Made by a program: the position numbers and the translations under genes | Source: Saonia flava | Lineage (GTDB): Bacteria; Bacteroidota; Bacteroidia; Flavobacteriales; Flavobacteriaceae | Length of the DNA: 64,000 nucleotides | Assembly (NCBI RefSeq): GCF_011927795.1 | Contig: NZ_JAATJJ010000002.1 | Location: 806,001 to 870,000, forward strand | Direction of reading: 5' to 3' | The notes under the pieces: generated by a model | Database searches by the model: none | What the model was told of the DNA's origin: nothing | Seen by the model: only the letters and a program-made list of their open reading frames with translations | In this document: positions 40,696 to 49,135 of the stretch, one piece after another | How positions within the stretch are numbered: position 1 is the first letter of the stretch | Layout of the letters: every line of letters begins with the position of its first letter

Positions 40696-41444
40696 TCCAA
40701 AGAATTATCCCCCTTCTCTTTATTTGTATAATGATAGTTAATCTTAAAGGATATATTTTCCGGTTTCTCAATTGGGGTTTCTTTGTTTTCTATAAAATTC
40801 CCATTTTCATCAAAATGTTTTAAAAAATCATCTTCTTCCTCATTATAGTCTTCCCTTTCCCACTTGTATTTTTTAAGTATCGGTATTTTTGTTTGTATCA
40901 GAATTGCTAAAATTAATCCCGTTATCAAACCTGACAAATGTCCCTCCCAAGAAATACCGTCCTTAATAGGAAAAATATACCATAACAAACTACCATATAT
41001 AAAAACAACAAATAGAGATAGTGCTATGAGCCTGTAATGTTTAGTAAAAATACCTTTAAAAAAAATAAAGCTGGCAAGAACATAAATAAGACCGCTAATA
41101 CCTATGTGATATGATGGTCTACCAATAAACCAAGTAAACAATCCCGAAAGCAAAACACCCAATAACAATACTTTTAAAGCAATCTTGTTATAAAAATAAA
41201 ACAAGGAAGCGGTAAGGATGGCTATAGGGATGGTATTATTATACAAATGTTCCATTGACCCATGAATAAAAGGAGAAAACACAATGCCCTGTAGACCGGA
41301 AAATGTTCTAGGATATATACCGTGGTTATTAAAATTCAAACCTAATCTAACTTCAATTAAAAAAATAGTCCATATAAAAATTACCAAAAGCATAGGTGCT
41401 ACCAACACTTTATTGGAAAATTTAAAATAATTTGAATCCGACAT
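40692..41444 (-). CDS. Rhomboid-family intramembrane serine protease
   Basis: A 250-residue inner-membrane protein with about six hydrophobic segments. The catalytic serine is in HIGISGLIY and the partner histidine in WEGHLSGL; HGSMEHLYNN near residue 62 is the conserved L1/TM2 HxxxHxxxN-like element. The C-terminal 65 residues form a charged cytoplasmic tail. Rhomboids cleave membrane proteins within the bilayer. Its substrates are unknown. Convergent with rlmB, sharing a TTAA at the stops. Confidence 0.9.
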   Translation of the reverse strand: MSDSNYFKFSNKVLVAPMLLVIFIWTIFLIEVRLGLNFNNHGIYPRTFSGLQGIVFSPFIHGSMEHLYNNTIPIAILTASLFYFYNKIALKVLLLGVLLSGLFTWFIGRPSYHIGISGLIYVLASFIFFKGIFTKHYRLIALSLFVVFIYGSLLWYIFPIKDGISWEGHLSGLITGLILAILIQTKIPILKKYKWEREDYNEEEDDFLKHFDENGNFIENKETPIEKPENISFKINYHYTNKEKGDNSLD

Positions 41445-41535
41445 AAACTGAATTTAATCCTTTATCTACAAAATATTTACCACTTTTCTAAAATAGTACA
41501 AATTGTCATCCTAAATTTTGTTTTACTTTTATAAA

Positions 41536-42813
41536 ATGAATGAACCTTTGGCAGAAAGGGTGCGCCCAAAAACATTGGAAGATTATATTAGTCAGCACCA
41601 CTTGGTGGGTGAAAAAGGTTCATTGACACATCAAATAAAAAAAGGAATTATTCCTTCATTAATTTTATGGGGACCGCCTGGAACTGGAAAAACAACCTTG
41701 GCACATATCATTGCAAATGAAAGTGATAGACCATTCTATGTATTAAGTGCTATTAGCAGTGGTGTTAAAGAGGTAAGGGAAGTCATAGAAAAAGCAAAAC
41801 AAAGTGGGGGGTTGTTCACGGCTAAAAACCCCATTCTTTTTATTGATGAAATTCACCGTTTTAGCAAATCGCAGCAAGATTCCCTTTTGGGAGCAGTAGA
41901 AAAGGGTTGGGTAACACTTATTGGAGCTACTACAGAGAATCCCAGTTTTGAGGTAATTCCTGCTCTTTTATCTAGATGCCAAGTGTATATATTAAATCCT
42001 TTTGGAAAAGAGGATTTGGAAGCTTTATTGAAAAGGGCCATAAAAGAAGATTCTTTACTCCAAGCCAAAAAAATAAAATTAAAAGAAACTGAGGCGTTGT
42101 TGCACCTATCTGGCGGAGATGGAAGAAAACTGCTTAATATCTTTGAATTGGTCATATTTTCTGAAGAGAAAGATGTAATTACGGTTACCGATGAATTGGT
42201 AATGAGTAAAGTACAAAAAAATACGGTACTTTACGACAAGACCGGTGAACAGCATTATGATATTATTTCTGCCTTTATAAAATCGATTAGGGGAAGTGAT
42301 CCCAATGGAGCGGTCTATTGGTTAGCAAGAATGATAGAAGGTGGAGAAGATGTAAAGTTCATTGCCCGTAGAATGTTGATTTCTGCATCAGAGGATATTG
42401 GTTTAGCAAACCCAACGGCATTGGTCATTGCCAACACAACTTTCCAAGCCGTAACTACCATAGGTTATCCAGAGGCGAGGATTATCCTAAGTGAATGTGC
42501 CATTTATTTGGCAACCTCAGCCAAAAGCAATGCCAGCTATATGGCCATAAAAAATGCACAGCAAAAAGTGAGGGAAACAGGGGACTTGTCCATTCCGCTT
42601 CATTTACGAAATGCACCTACGAAATTAATGAAGGATTTAGGCTATGGAGAGGATTATAAATATGCCCATGATTATCAAAATAATTTTGTAAATCAGGAAT
42701 TTCTACCAGATGAGTTATCTGGAACTTCTTTTTATACCCCAGGAAAAAATCCAAGAGAAAAGTCCATAGAAGAATTCTTAAAGAATAGGTGGAAAAACAA
42801 GTATAGCACCTAG
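41536..42813 (+). CDS. rarA: Replication-associated recombination protein A (MgsA/WRNIP1 family)
   Basis: A 425-residue AAA+ ATPase; the start at [11 protein letters not shown] matches homologues, while an in-frame ATG six codons earlier is less likely. Walker A is [11 protein letters not shown], Walker B FIDEIHRF, sensor 1 [10 protein letters not shown]. The C-terminal domain holds [22 protein letters not shown] and the tetramerisation region. It acts at stalled replication forks. Its TAG overlaps the opposing gene's stop codon. Confidence 0.95.
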   Translation: MNEPLAERVRPKTLEDYISQHHLVGEKGSLTHQIKKGIIPSLILWGPPGTGKTTLAHIIANESDRPFYVLSAISSGVKEVREVIEKAKQSGGLFTAKNPILFIDEIHRFSKSQQDSLLGAVEKGWVTLIGATTENPSFEVIPALLSRCQVYILNPFGKEDLEALLKRAIKEDSLLQAKKIKLKETEALLHLSGGDGRKLLNIFELVIFSEEKDVITVTDELVMSKVQKNTVLYDKTGEQHYDIISAFIKSIRGSDPNGAVYWLARMIEGGEDVKFIARRMLISASEDIGLANPTALVIANTTFQAVTTIGYPEARIILSECAIYLATSAKSNASYMAIKNAQQKVRETGDLSIPLHLRNAPTKLMKDLGYGEDYKYAHDYQNNFVNQEFLPDELSGTSFYTPGKNPREKSIEEFLKNRWKNKYST

Positions 42814-43664
42814 AATTTAATATTTAGTTCCTTAACTGTTAATTTGTTATCCTTGTAATACTCAAAAAACCATTTTCCATTTTTGTTTAAAACCAATCCA
42901 TTAATGCCATCATCATTGGCATGGTACACATTGGGCAAAGAGCTTTTATACATTTTTAACCTAATACTGGGTTTACTATTTACCAATTGATACCCCTCTG
43001 CTATTTCCTGAGCATACAAAATGTTCGGTGATTCCATTACAACAGGCTTAGTCTCTGCCAATTGTTCTTCCTTAACCTCAACAATTGGAGCTATTTCGTT
43101 AACAGTTTCACTCTTTTTTTCTTCAACTTCCAGTGCTTCTACCTTTTCTTTATCCTTTTCAATTTCAACAACCTCTTCCTCAAGTTTTTTTACATCATTC
43201 TTAAAACTTACTGTAATTGGCTCTTTACTTTCCGATTTGGGCATGTAATCATAATTCATCCCAGCAAAAGATTTAAATGAATTTGTGATTGCCTCGGCGT
43301 AAGCAGGTCTATACTGCTTTAGTCTACTCCTACCTTCCTGCGAAGTAAAAATTTCTTTAAAAGTACAGTCCCTTAAAACTATGACTGTTTTAGTTGTGAA
43401 CATGTTGGAATCATCCTTAATATCCGCCAGTAAACCCAGACACATGTTATTGGATAAATCTTTTGGCAAGTTGTCACTATAAACCACATTGAACCCCTTT
43501 TGGTCAAAAAGATGTTTCAACAAAGTACTGGTTTGATATTGATTGTTTTCTTTAAAGCTTTCAAACTTTACAGGTACAATAATATATTTATATTCATTTA
43601 GTTGATTCTGGCCATAAATTGAGGAACACATAATCAAAAGGAACAGGAAACTTAATTTTTTCAT
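42810..43664 (-). CDS. Unknown exported protein with acidic low-complexity linker
   Basis: A 284-residue exported protein from the ATG at 43664 (signal MKKLSFLFLLIMCSSIYGQ); an ATG three codons upstream is possible. The N-terminal half (YKYIIVPVKFESFKENNQY, RPAYAEAITNSFK) looks like a small globular domain. A glutamate- and lysine-rich linker follows (about residues 155-210), and a C-terminal beta domain (YHANDDGINGLVLNKNGKWFFEYY, partial). It is the last gene of a three-gene operon after the DUF5723 protein. I do not recognise the family beyond Bacteroidetes. Confidence 0.75.
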   Translation of the reverse strand: MKKLSFLFLLIMCSSIYGQNQLNEYKYIIVPVKFESFKENNQYQTSTLLKHLFDQKGFNVVYSDNLPKDLSNNMCLGLLADIKDDSNMFTTKTVIVLRDCTFKEIFTSQEGRSRLKQYRPAYAEAITNSFKSFAGMNYDYMPKSESKEPITVSFKNDVKKLEEEVVEIEKDKEKVEALEVEEKKSETVNEIAPIVEVKEEQLAETKPVVMESPNILYAQEIAEGYQLVNSKPSIRLKMYKSSLPNVYHANDDGINGLVLNKNGKWFFEYYKDNKLTVKELNIKF

Positions 43665-43674
43665 AGTAATCATA

Positions 43675-45102
43675 TCATTTCTTCTCCCAAGATATGATAT
43701 TTAATCCTAATTGAAAAGAAGCGTAATGTGTGTCCGCTATATTATTATATGCCAATAGATTATCTGCCATAATATAAAAATTGACTGGTCCAATCTGACT
43801 ATTAATCCCTACACCAATATTGGAAAAAGAAAACTTGTCTATTGTATAAGTGGTTTTTAATGCCAATGATTTTCCAAACCTTCTTTGATAGAAAGCAGTT
43901 AAAGCAGCCTGCGGACCTCGTGGTCTATTTATAACGAAAATCTGACCTCCAATACTGTTCACATACTTAATTCTTGAATCATTTAGGTAAGTATCTGGTC
44001 CACAATTACAATCCTCAGTAGATAAGGACGGCTCACCAAAATTATATCTTATAGATGCATTTAATTTGGTTGGCCTAAAAGTGACAAAACCATTTTCATT
44101 GTTGTCAAAGGGAACTATTTCTTCTATTTCATCAACTAAATCCTGCCAAAAGTCAGCATTGGGATTTGCCAATGCCTGTGGAAGAATAATCTCTATACCC
44201 TCAACAGTTGCCCTACCATTAAGTGTGTAGTTCTTAATATCTTTATTATGGTATACAAAACCAATATCCAAAATACTTCCGGTAAAAACGGTTTGATCCG
44301 TTAAGCTATAAGTAAAACCAATATCCAGTCCCAAACCTAAATTTCCTCCAAAAAGGGCTCGTTTGGTAAGTGTTCTTGAAAGGTCAAGGGAATCATCATC
44401 CAAAATTTCCTGTATTCCAGAGGACCTTAATTCCATATCGGCATCCAAGGTATTTGAATAAATATTATTCTGCCCCTCTGTGGTCACAAAATACCCTTTA
44501 TTTCTAGTTGAATTTAGGTTAAAAATACTGGAATACAATTTAGCCCTAGCTCCTATTGTTAAGTTTCGATCTATTTTTTTATTTATACCTATATGAAAGA
44601 CACTCAATAATTCCCCCCTCGTTTTTAAGTGTCCAAGATCAAATTCCCTATTTAGATTATCCGCATTCCCCTCAAAACCTAAAATAGCTAAATCCTTGGG
44701 CCAATAATTTATAAAATCGGATTCTACATACATACCAAATGAGTAATATTGGTCCGGTTTATTGGCAATTCTAAAACCACCACTGAATACTTCAATTTGA
44801 AAATTAGTGCTTATTTCATCTCTATGGCTCAAACCATCCAAAACTCTTTCTGTAAATTTTTGTGTAAAATCCAACCCATCATTCGCAAATAAGTCATTTA
44901 CAGACACTCCACTGGTTCCCGTATGAAAAGATAGTCCAGAAAGCATGGGAATCCCGGCATGCCATTGAAAACCCGTTTCCATTCCAGGGTTTACAATCAA
45001 TGCCTGTGGGATTTCTATGAAATCATAAAGCAATTGTTTATTTTGGGCATTCAACAGATTACCAAAAAAAAGAATAGCAAAAAATATTTTAACCATTCTC
45101 AT
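43675..45102 (-). CDS. DUF5723 family outer-membrane protein
   Basis: A 475-residue protein with signal peptide ending LNAQ and a beta-strand-rich body typical of outer-membrane barrels: FQWHAGIPMLSGLSFHTG, many alternating aromatic/polar strands, and a final strand SFQLGLNIISWEKK. It matches the DUF5723 group of Bacteroidetes, which resembles PorP/SprF-type proteins. Its start overlaps the stop of the upstream lipoprotein gene by four bases (ATGA), indicating coupled translation. Function unknown. Confidence 0.82.
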   Translation of the reverse strand: MRMVKIFFAILFFGNLLNAQNKQLLYDFIEIPQALIVNPGMETGFQWHAGIPMLSGLSFHTGTSGVSVNDLFANDGLDFTQKFTERVLDGLSHRDEISTNFQIEVFSGGFRIANKPDQYYSFGMYVESDFINYWPKDLAILGFEGNADNLNREFDLGHLKTRGELLSVFHIGINKKIDRNLTIGARAKLYSSIFNLNSTRNKGYFVTTEGQNNIYSNTLDADMELRSSGIQEILDDDSLDLSRTLTKRALFGGNLGLGLDIGFTYSLTDQTVFTGSILDIGFVYHNKDIKNYTLNGRATVEGIEIILPQALANPNADFWQDLVDEIEEIVPFDNNENGFVTFRPTKLNASIRYNFGEPSLSTEDCNCGPDTYLNDSRIKYVNSIGGQIFVINRPRGPQAALTAFYQRRFGKSLALKTTYTIDKFSFSNIGVGINSQIGPVNFYIMADNLLAYNNIADTHYASFQLGLNIISWEKK

Positions 45103-45644
45103 TTTAATCTAACCCTAAATTTAGCACTGGACCTTAAAACAATTTTAGGACTAGGAATGGAAGAAATTGAAGTGCTATTACCTAAGTTTCTAACACTTAC
45201 GCTTAAACTGGATGTATTCGCAATAATGTCCAAACTACGTCCAGTACCGCCGTAAAAAACCTCTCTTTGTAGAACAGCCGTAGATTCGGGTTCCAGAAAA
45301 AATTGTTCACTGTCCAAACTATTACCGCCTTCATCAAGAAACTCGAACAAAATTTCCATTTCCTTGCTGGTTGTATTTTCCAACTCATATGTAATGGAAC
45401 CGTCCAAAACTCTTTCAGCAAAATAAGCCTGACTAAAAGCATCAAAATTAAATGCAGCCGTATAAAAGCTTATTCCAGAAGCTAAGTTGATAAGTCTTTC
45501 TGGGGATTCAACATAAATAATACTGGACTCTATGGTTGGGGTAATACTTAAATCATCAATCTGATCAAAGTTCTGTTCTTCCATACAGGAAGTCATAAAC
45601 AAAAGAAAAACTCCTAAAAAAATATAAAATATATGCTTTTTCAT
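45099..45644 (-). CDS. Unknown lipoprotein partner of the DUF5723 protein
   Basis: A 181-residue lipoprotein (lipobox FMTSC, Cys20, then MEEQ, an acidic stretch suggestive of surface export). The body is beta-rich and ends in a series of strands (SLSVSVRNLGNSTSISS, VLRSSAKFRVRLK). It shares the phrases SGISFYT and ERVLDG, in the same order, with the DUF5723 protein encoded directly downstream. First gene of the three-gene operon. Confidence 0.8.
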   Translation of the reverse strand: MKKHIFYIFLGVFLLFMTSCMEEQNFDQIDDLSITPTIESSIIYVESPERLINLASGISFYTAAFNFDAFSQAYFAERVLDGSITYELENTTSKEMEILFEFLDEGGNSLDSEQFFLEPESTAVLQREVFYGGTGRSLDIIANTSSLSVSVRNLGNSTSISSIPSPKIVLRSSAKFRVRLK

Positions 45645-45700
45645 GTATACATTAACAACCCAAAGTAGTACAAACCCTACTCCACTTGCTTAATATAACT

Positions 45701-46390
45701 CTATAAAAAAGATTTTATTTCCCTTAATTCATGAATCATTTCACAATGTCCATGATTAGGTTCTTTATGGGCATTAAAATGTAAAGTATGGAAGCCCACC
45801 GCTCTAGCTCCAAGAATATCTGCTTCTAAATTATCCCCAATCATAAGTGATTTACTAACATTTGCACCTGATTTGTCCAAAGCTAGTTTGAAGATAATTG
45901 GGTTTGGTTTTTTAACTCCTGCCATTTCAGAATCTATAATTTGATCAAAATAGGCATGTATTTTGGAATTCTTCATCTTCTTTTCCTGAATCTCTTGAAA
46001 TCCATTCGTAATAATATGCAGGGAGTACTTTGGCTTTAAGTACTCCAATATTTCAAGTGTGCCATCAAATACATGATTATAGGACGATAAATGAATAATA
46101 TATTCTTCGGCCAATAAATTAATATCTCCGTCCGAAACTGAACAATTTAGAGAATCAAAAGTTATTTTAAGCCTTTGGTAACGAAGTTCTTCTTTGGTTA
46201 CTTTTTCTTCTCTGTACAATTTCCAATAAGCCAAATTGGTGGGGACATATACTTCTAAAAAAGAAGCTAAATCTACATTAATTCTATTCTCTGAAAGGAT
46301 TTTACCAAAAGTAAGGGCAGAGTTTTTTTCAAAATCCCACAAGGTATGGTCCAAATCAAAAAACACATCTGTTATAATATCCCTAAACAT
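45701..46390 (-). CDS. yjjG: YjjG-family HAD phosphatase (noncanonical pyrimidine nucleotidase)
   Basis: A 229-residue HAD hydrolase. Motif I is FFDLDHTLWDF, motif II HIITNGFQE, motif III lysine in MAGVKKPNPIIF and motif IV MIGDNLEADILGA. YjjG in E. coli dephosphorylates pyrimidine nucleotides including noncanonical ones, which would protect DNA. It overlaps the start of the preceding deacetylase-like gene's end by 8 bp, so both are in the radC operon. Confidence 0.9.
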   Translation of the reverse strand: MFRDIITDVFFDLDHTLWDFEKNSALTFGKILSENRINVDLASFLEVYVPTNLAYWKLYREEKVTKEELRYQRLKITFDSLNCSVSDGDINLLAEEYIIHLSSYNHVFDGTLEILEYLKPKYSLHIITNGFQEIQEKKMKNSKIHAYFDQIIDSEMAGVKKPNPIIFKLALDKSGANVSKSLMIGDNLEADILGARAVGFHTLHFNAHKEPNHGHCEMIHELREIKSFL

Positions 46391-47702
46391 AATATTTCTT
46401 AATAACTGTATTGTATAATTTCAACCAATTTAACCTGCTTTCACCACCCAGAAGCTCATTGGAAAAAATTATAGTTAAATCCCCATTTACTTTTTTTACT
46501 TCATTGTACAGTTTGTTCAATCTCTCCAATATTTCTTTTTTTGTCTTTAAGGAGATCAACGAATAATCGTGCACTGCAAATGGATGAACTTTAATAGGTT
46601 GCTGCACTTCCAAATTTATATCGTAAAAATAAAAAGGAATGCACGTACTTGCCCTAAAACCAATATCATGAGAATACCCCATTGTATAATCATCTGTGAA
46701 TTCTGCCTCTAGTAGATTACGATATGTTTCTGGAACATTGATACGATTGTATCTGGTTCGGGAATAGGTAATTGGTCGATTGATAACACCCGCAAGCCTT
46801 TCTTTCTCTTCTTTTAACAATTCCAGATCATTAAAAGAACTGTAAGAAGCACTCAATGAAACAATACTATAATCTGCTACTGATTTTATGAGATACTTAA
46901 ATTTATTATTGTTCGTGGATATATTCTTATCATAGTTTGAATATTCCGCAAACTGAAAAAAGAACATACTCCTATAATTGTACTTTTTATGTATTTCTAT
47001 AAGCTCAGAAAAATTATCATAGGGATCTTTTTTAAATTTTAAGCCCACTAAAATTCTTTGACCAAATCTCCTAAACTTTAAGGAACCAATATCCAACAGT
47101 AAACCTGACAGACTTCTTACCACTCCCCTATGTGAATAGCAATGGGATGTAGTAACATCTATTATTGAAGTAAATTTATAATTTCTTTTTTTTTCAATTA
47201 TTTCTGGAAACCTTTCTTTTAAACCTTCCAAGAGCTTAAAGGCCCAAATATCCACTACCGGCTTTTCCAGAAATTTGTTTTTATAGGCCAAGCTGTCTTT
47301 TGCTTGAAATCTTCCATGAGAATCTTTAACATGAGGTAAATATTCCTCATAACGGCTCAAAAGAAAAAAACTGGCAGAAAAAATATCAAAAGGAATATTG
47401 CTACGCTCACCGGCATCAAAAAAACAGGGGATATCATCCCAGTTAGAAACTTTAATTTGAAGGTCATTTATTCCCTGTTCAAACAAAAGGTCATTGCTTC
47501 TGATAAAAAATTCATTTTGCAGGGGCTGTTTGGTATATGTGATTTTTGGTCCAGAATGCTTAATAAAATCCTCTATTTTAATAGTAAAGGCAACTTCTAT
47601 CCCCAAAATTCGAATAAAAATATGCTTCATGATATATGTGAAGCGAGGGGTTATTTTATGGGTATAGACCAATAAGTTATGTTCATTTTCAATTGCCTCC
47701 AT
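46383..47702 (-). CDS. Polysaccharide deacetylase-like protein with degenerate catalytic residues
   Basis: A 439-residue protein. The N-terminal region (to about residue 150; LLVYTHKITPRFTYIMKHIF) matches the domain that precedes NodB-like deacetylases in Flavobacteriia. The C-terminal half follows a NodB fold by shape, but the usual catalytic phrases are altered: the first motif is IIDVTTSH (residues 181-188) with only one aspartate, and the expected histidine motif is VSLSAS (281-286) with no histidine. It may be a binding protein or act on an unknown substrate. Translation is coupled to radC by a TAATG overlap. Confidence 0.72.
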   Translation of the reverse strand: MEAIENEHNLLVYTHKITPRFTYIMKHIFIRILGIEVAFTIKIEDFIKHSGPKITYTKQPLQNEFFIRSNDLLFEQGINDLQIKVSNWDDIPCFFDAGERSNIPFDIFSASFFLLSRYEEYLPHVKDSHGRFQAKDSLAYKNKFLEKPVVDIWAFKLLEGLKERFPEIIEKKRNYKFTSIIDVTTSHCYSHRGVVRSLSGLLLDIGSLKFRRFGQRILVGLKFKKDPYDNFSELIEIHKKYNYRSMFFFQFAEYSNYDKNISTNNNKFKYLIKSVADYSIVSLSASYSSFNDLELLKEEKERLAGVINRPITYSRTRYNRINVPETYRNLLEAEFTDDYTMGYSHDIGFRASTCIPFYFYDINLEVQQPIKVHPFAVHDYSLISLKTKKEILERLNKLYNEVKKVNGDLTIIFSNELLGGESRLNWLKLYNTVIKKYYV

Positions 47703-48400
47703 TACAAAATGTTTTCGTCTGCAAAACTAAAGTAATTCATCTGTGTAATAATCAGATGATCTAAAACCCTAATATCCAAAGCCTCTGCAGCTTTCTTTAA
47801 TTTAGTAGTTATTTGCTTATCTGCAGAACTGGGGTTTAAGCCTCCAGAAGGGTGGTTGTGGGCTAAAATAAGACCAACAGCACCTAGTTCCAAGGCCTGT
47901 CTCAATACCAAACGCACATCTACCAAAGTTCCCGTAATACCCCCTTTACTCAATTGTGCCCTATGTATCACCTTGTTGGAATTATTTACATAAACTATCC
48001 AAAATTCCTCATGAGGTAATTCCCCAATAATGGGCTGCAATAGCTCAAAACCGTCCTTACTAGAAGAAATTTTAGTGATTTTGACTGCATTTTCACCTCT
48101 ACGCCTCCTTCCCACTTCCAGAGCAGCTGCAATGGTCACGGCTTTTGCCTCCCCTATACCCTTAAATTGCATTAATTGTTTTATTGAAAGCTTACCAAGT
48201 TCATTTAAATTATTGTTTACAGATGCCAAAATACGTTTAGAAAGTTCCACCGCACTTTCATTTCTATTACCGGAACCAATAAGAATGGCTATAAGCTCCG
48301 CATCGGACAAAACGGACTTCCCCTTATTGATTAATTTTTCTCTGGGCTTATCATCATCTGACCAGTTTTTAATAGAAAAAGAAGTGGAGTTTTCTTGCAT
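47702..48400 (-). CDS. radC: RadC family protein (JAB/MPN domain)
   Basis: A 232-residue protein. The N-terminal helix-hairpin-helix region (LSDAELIAILIGSG, LMQFKGIGEAKA) precedes a JAB1/MPN-like metalloprotease domain with the metal motif AHNHPSGGLNPSSAD. The family was named for radiation sensitivity but its biochemical role is still unclear. First gene of the minus-strand operon leading to the deacetylase-like and YjjG genes. Confidence 0.95.
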   Translation of the reverse strand: MQENSTSFSIKNWSDDDKPREKLINKGKSVLSDAELIAILIGSGNRNESAVELSKRILASVNNNLNELGKLSIKQLMQFKGIGEAKAVTIAAALEVGRRRRGENAVKITKISSSKDGFELLQPIIGELPHEEFWIVYVNNSNKVIHRAQLSKGGITGTLVDVRLVLRQALELGAVGLILAHNHPSGGLNPSSADKQITTKLKKAAEALDIRVLDHLIITQMNYFSFADENIL

Positions 48401-48463
48401 TTGCTAAAGATAACAAACAAAAAAATATTGTAAATTTCAATGTTTAACTTTTAGCACAACTCT

Positions 48464-48907
48464 ATGAAGTCAATTTTTGATGAATCTTCCTATAATGAAA
48501 TTACGGAACGCTTGGGAAAGCTAAATGAAAATTCTAAAAGAGGTTGGGGAAAAATGTCGGTAGGACAAATGGCATGGCACTGCCAATATCCACTAAAAAT
48601 TGCTGTTGAGAACAAATCAAAAAAGGTAAAGGGAAACCCCATTTTTAGATGGTTCTTTAAAAAATCCATGTACAATGACAAACATTGGAAAAAAAACCTG
48701 CCCACTGCACCACAATTAAAAACTTCAGAAGAAAAAAACTTTACCTATGAAGTACAAAAATTACAAGAATTGGTTAATAAGTGTCACGCTGTTAAAGAGA
48801 GAAAGGAATGGAACCCTCACCCTCTCTTTGGGCATCTTACTAGAGAACAATGGGGCCAAATGCAATACAAGCATTTAGACCATCATTTAAGACAATTTGG
48901 GGTTTAG
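48464..48907 (+). CDS. DUF1569 (DinB-like fold) protein
   Basis: A 147-residue cytoplasmic protein. WGKMSVGQMAWHCQYPLK, NPHPLFGHLTREQWGQ and the terminal KHLDHHLRQFGV carry the histidines that bind metal in the DinB-like four-helix bundle. DUF1569 members are thought to be metal-dependent, possibly thiol-linked enzymes; no specific reaction is known to me. It ends 5 bp before the opposing small ORF. Confidence 0.85.
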   Translation: MKSIFDESSYNEITERLGKLNENSKRGWGKMSVGQMAWHCQYPLKIAVENKSKKVKGNPIFRWFFKKSMYNDKHWKKNLPTAPQLKTSEEKNFTYEVQKLQELVNKCHAVKERKEWNPHPLFGHLTREQWGQMQYKHLDHHLRQFGV

Positions 48908-48912
48908 ACCAA

Positions 48913-49086
48913 CTATTCTGTTTCTTCTGATTGAATTTCTTGATGTTCAATTTTTGCCTTGGTATCATTTACCATTCTGGTTTCTTCCAAAATAACGTTG
49001 GAAATACCCAACATAAACGCTATCATAAGAATTGATGCTCTTCTTTTTAGAAATTTAAAAAATCTTTTCAGAAACATATTTTCCAT
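48913..49086 (-). CDS. Small hypothetical membrane protein (57 aa)
   Basis: A 57-residue frame found by translating the gap after mpl. It starts MENMFLKRFFKFLKRR, a basic stretch, then a hydrophobic helix (ILMIAFMLGISNVIL) and a polar tail ending QSEETE. A start at the fourth codon (MFLKR) is equally possible. The layout is that of a single-pass membrane protein with the N terminus inside. It lies 49 bp after mpl on the same strand and fills an otherwise empty gap; coding status is likely but not proven. Confidence 0.55.
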   Translation of the reverse strand: MENMFLKRFFKFLKRRASILMIAFMLGISNVILEETRMVNDTKAKIEHQEIQSEETE

Positions 49087-49135
49087 ATTTCAAATAGCAT
49101 TCCAATTATAAAATAACTGACAAATTTTCCTCTAA

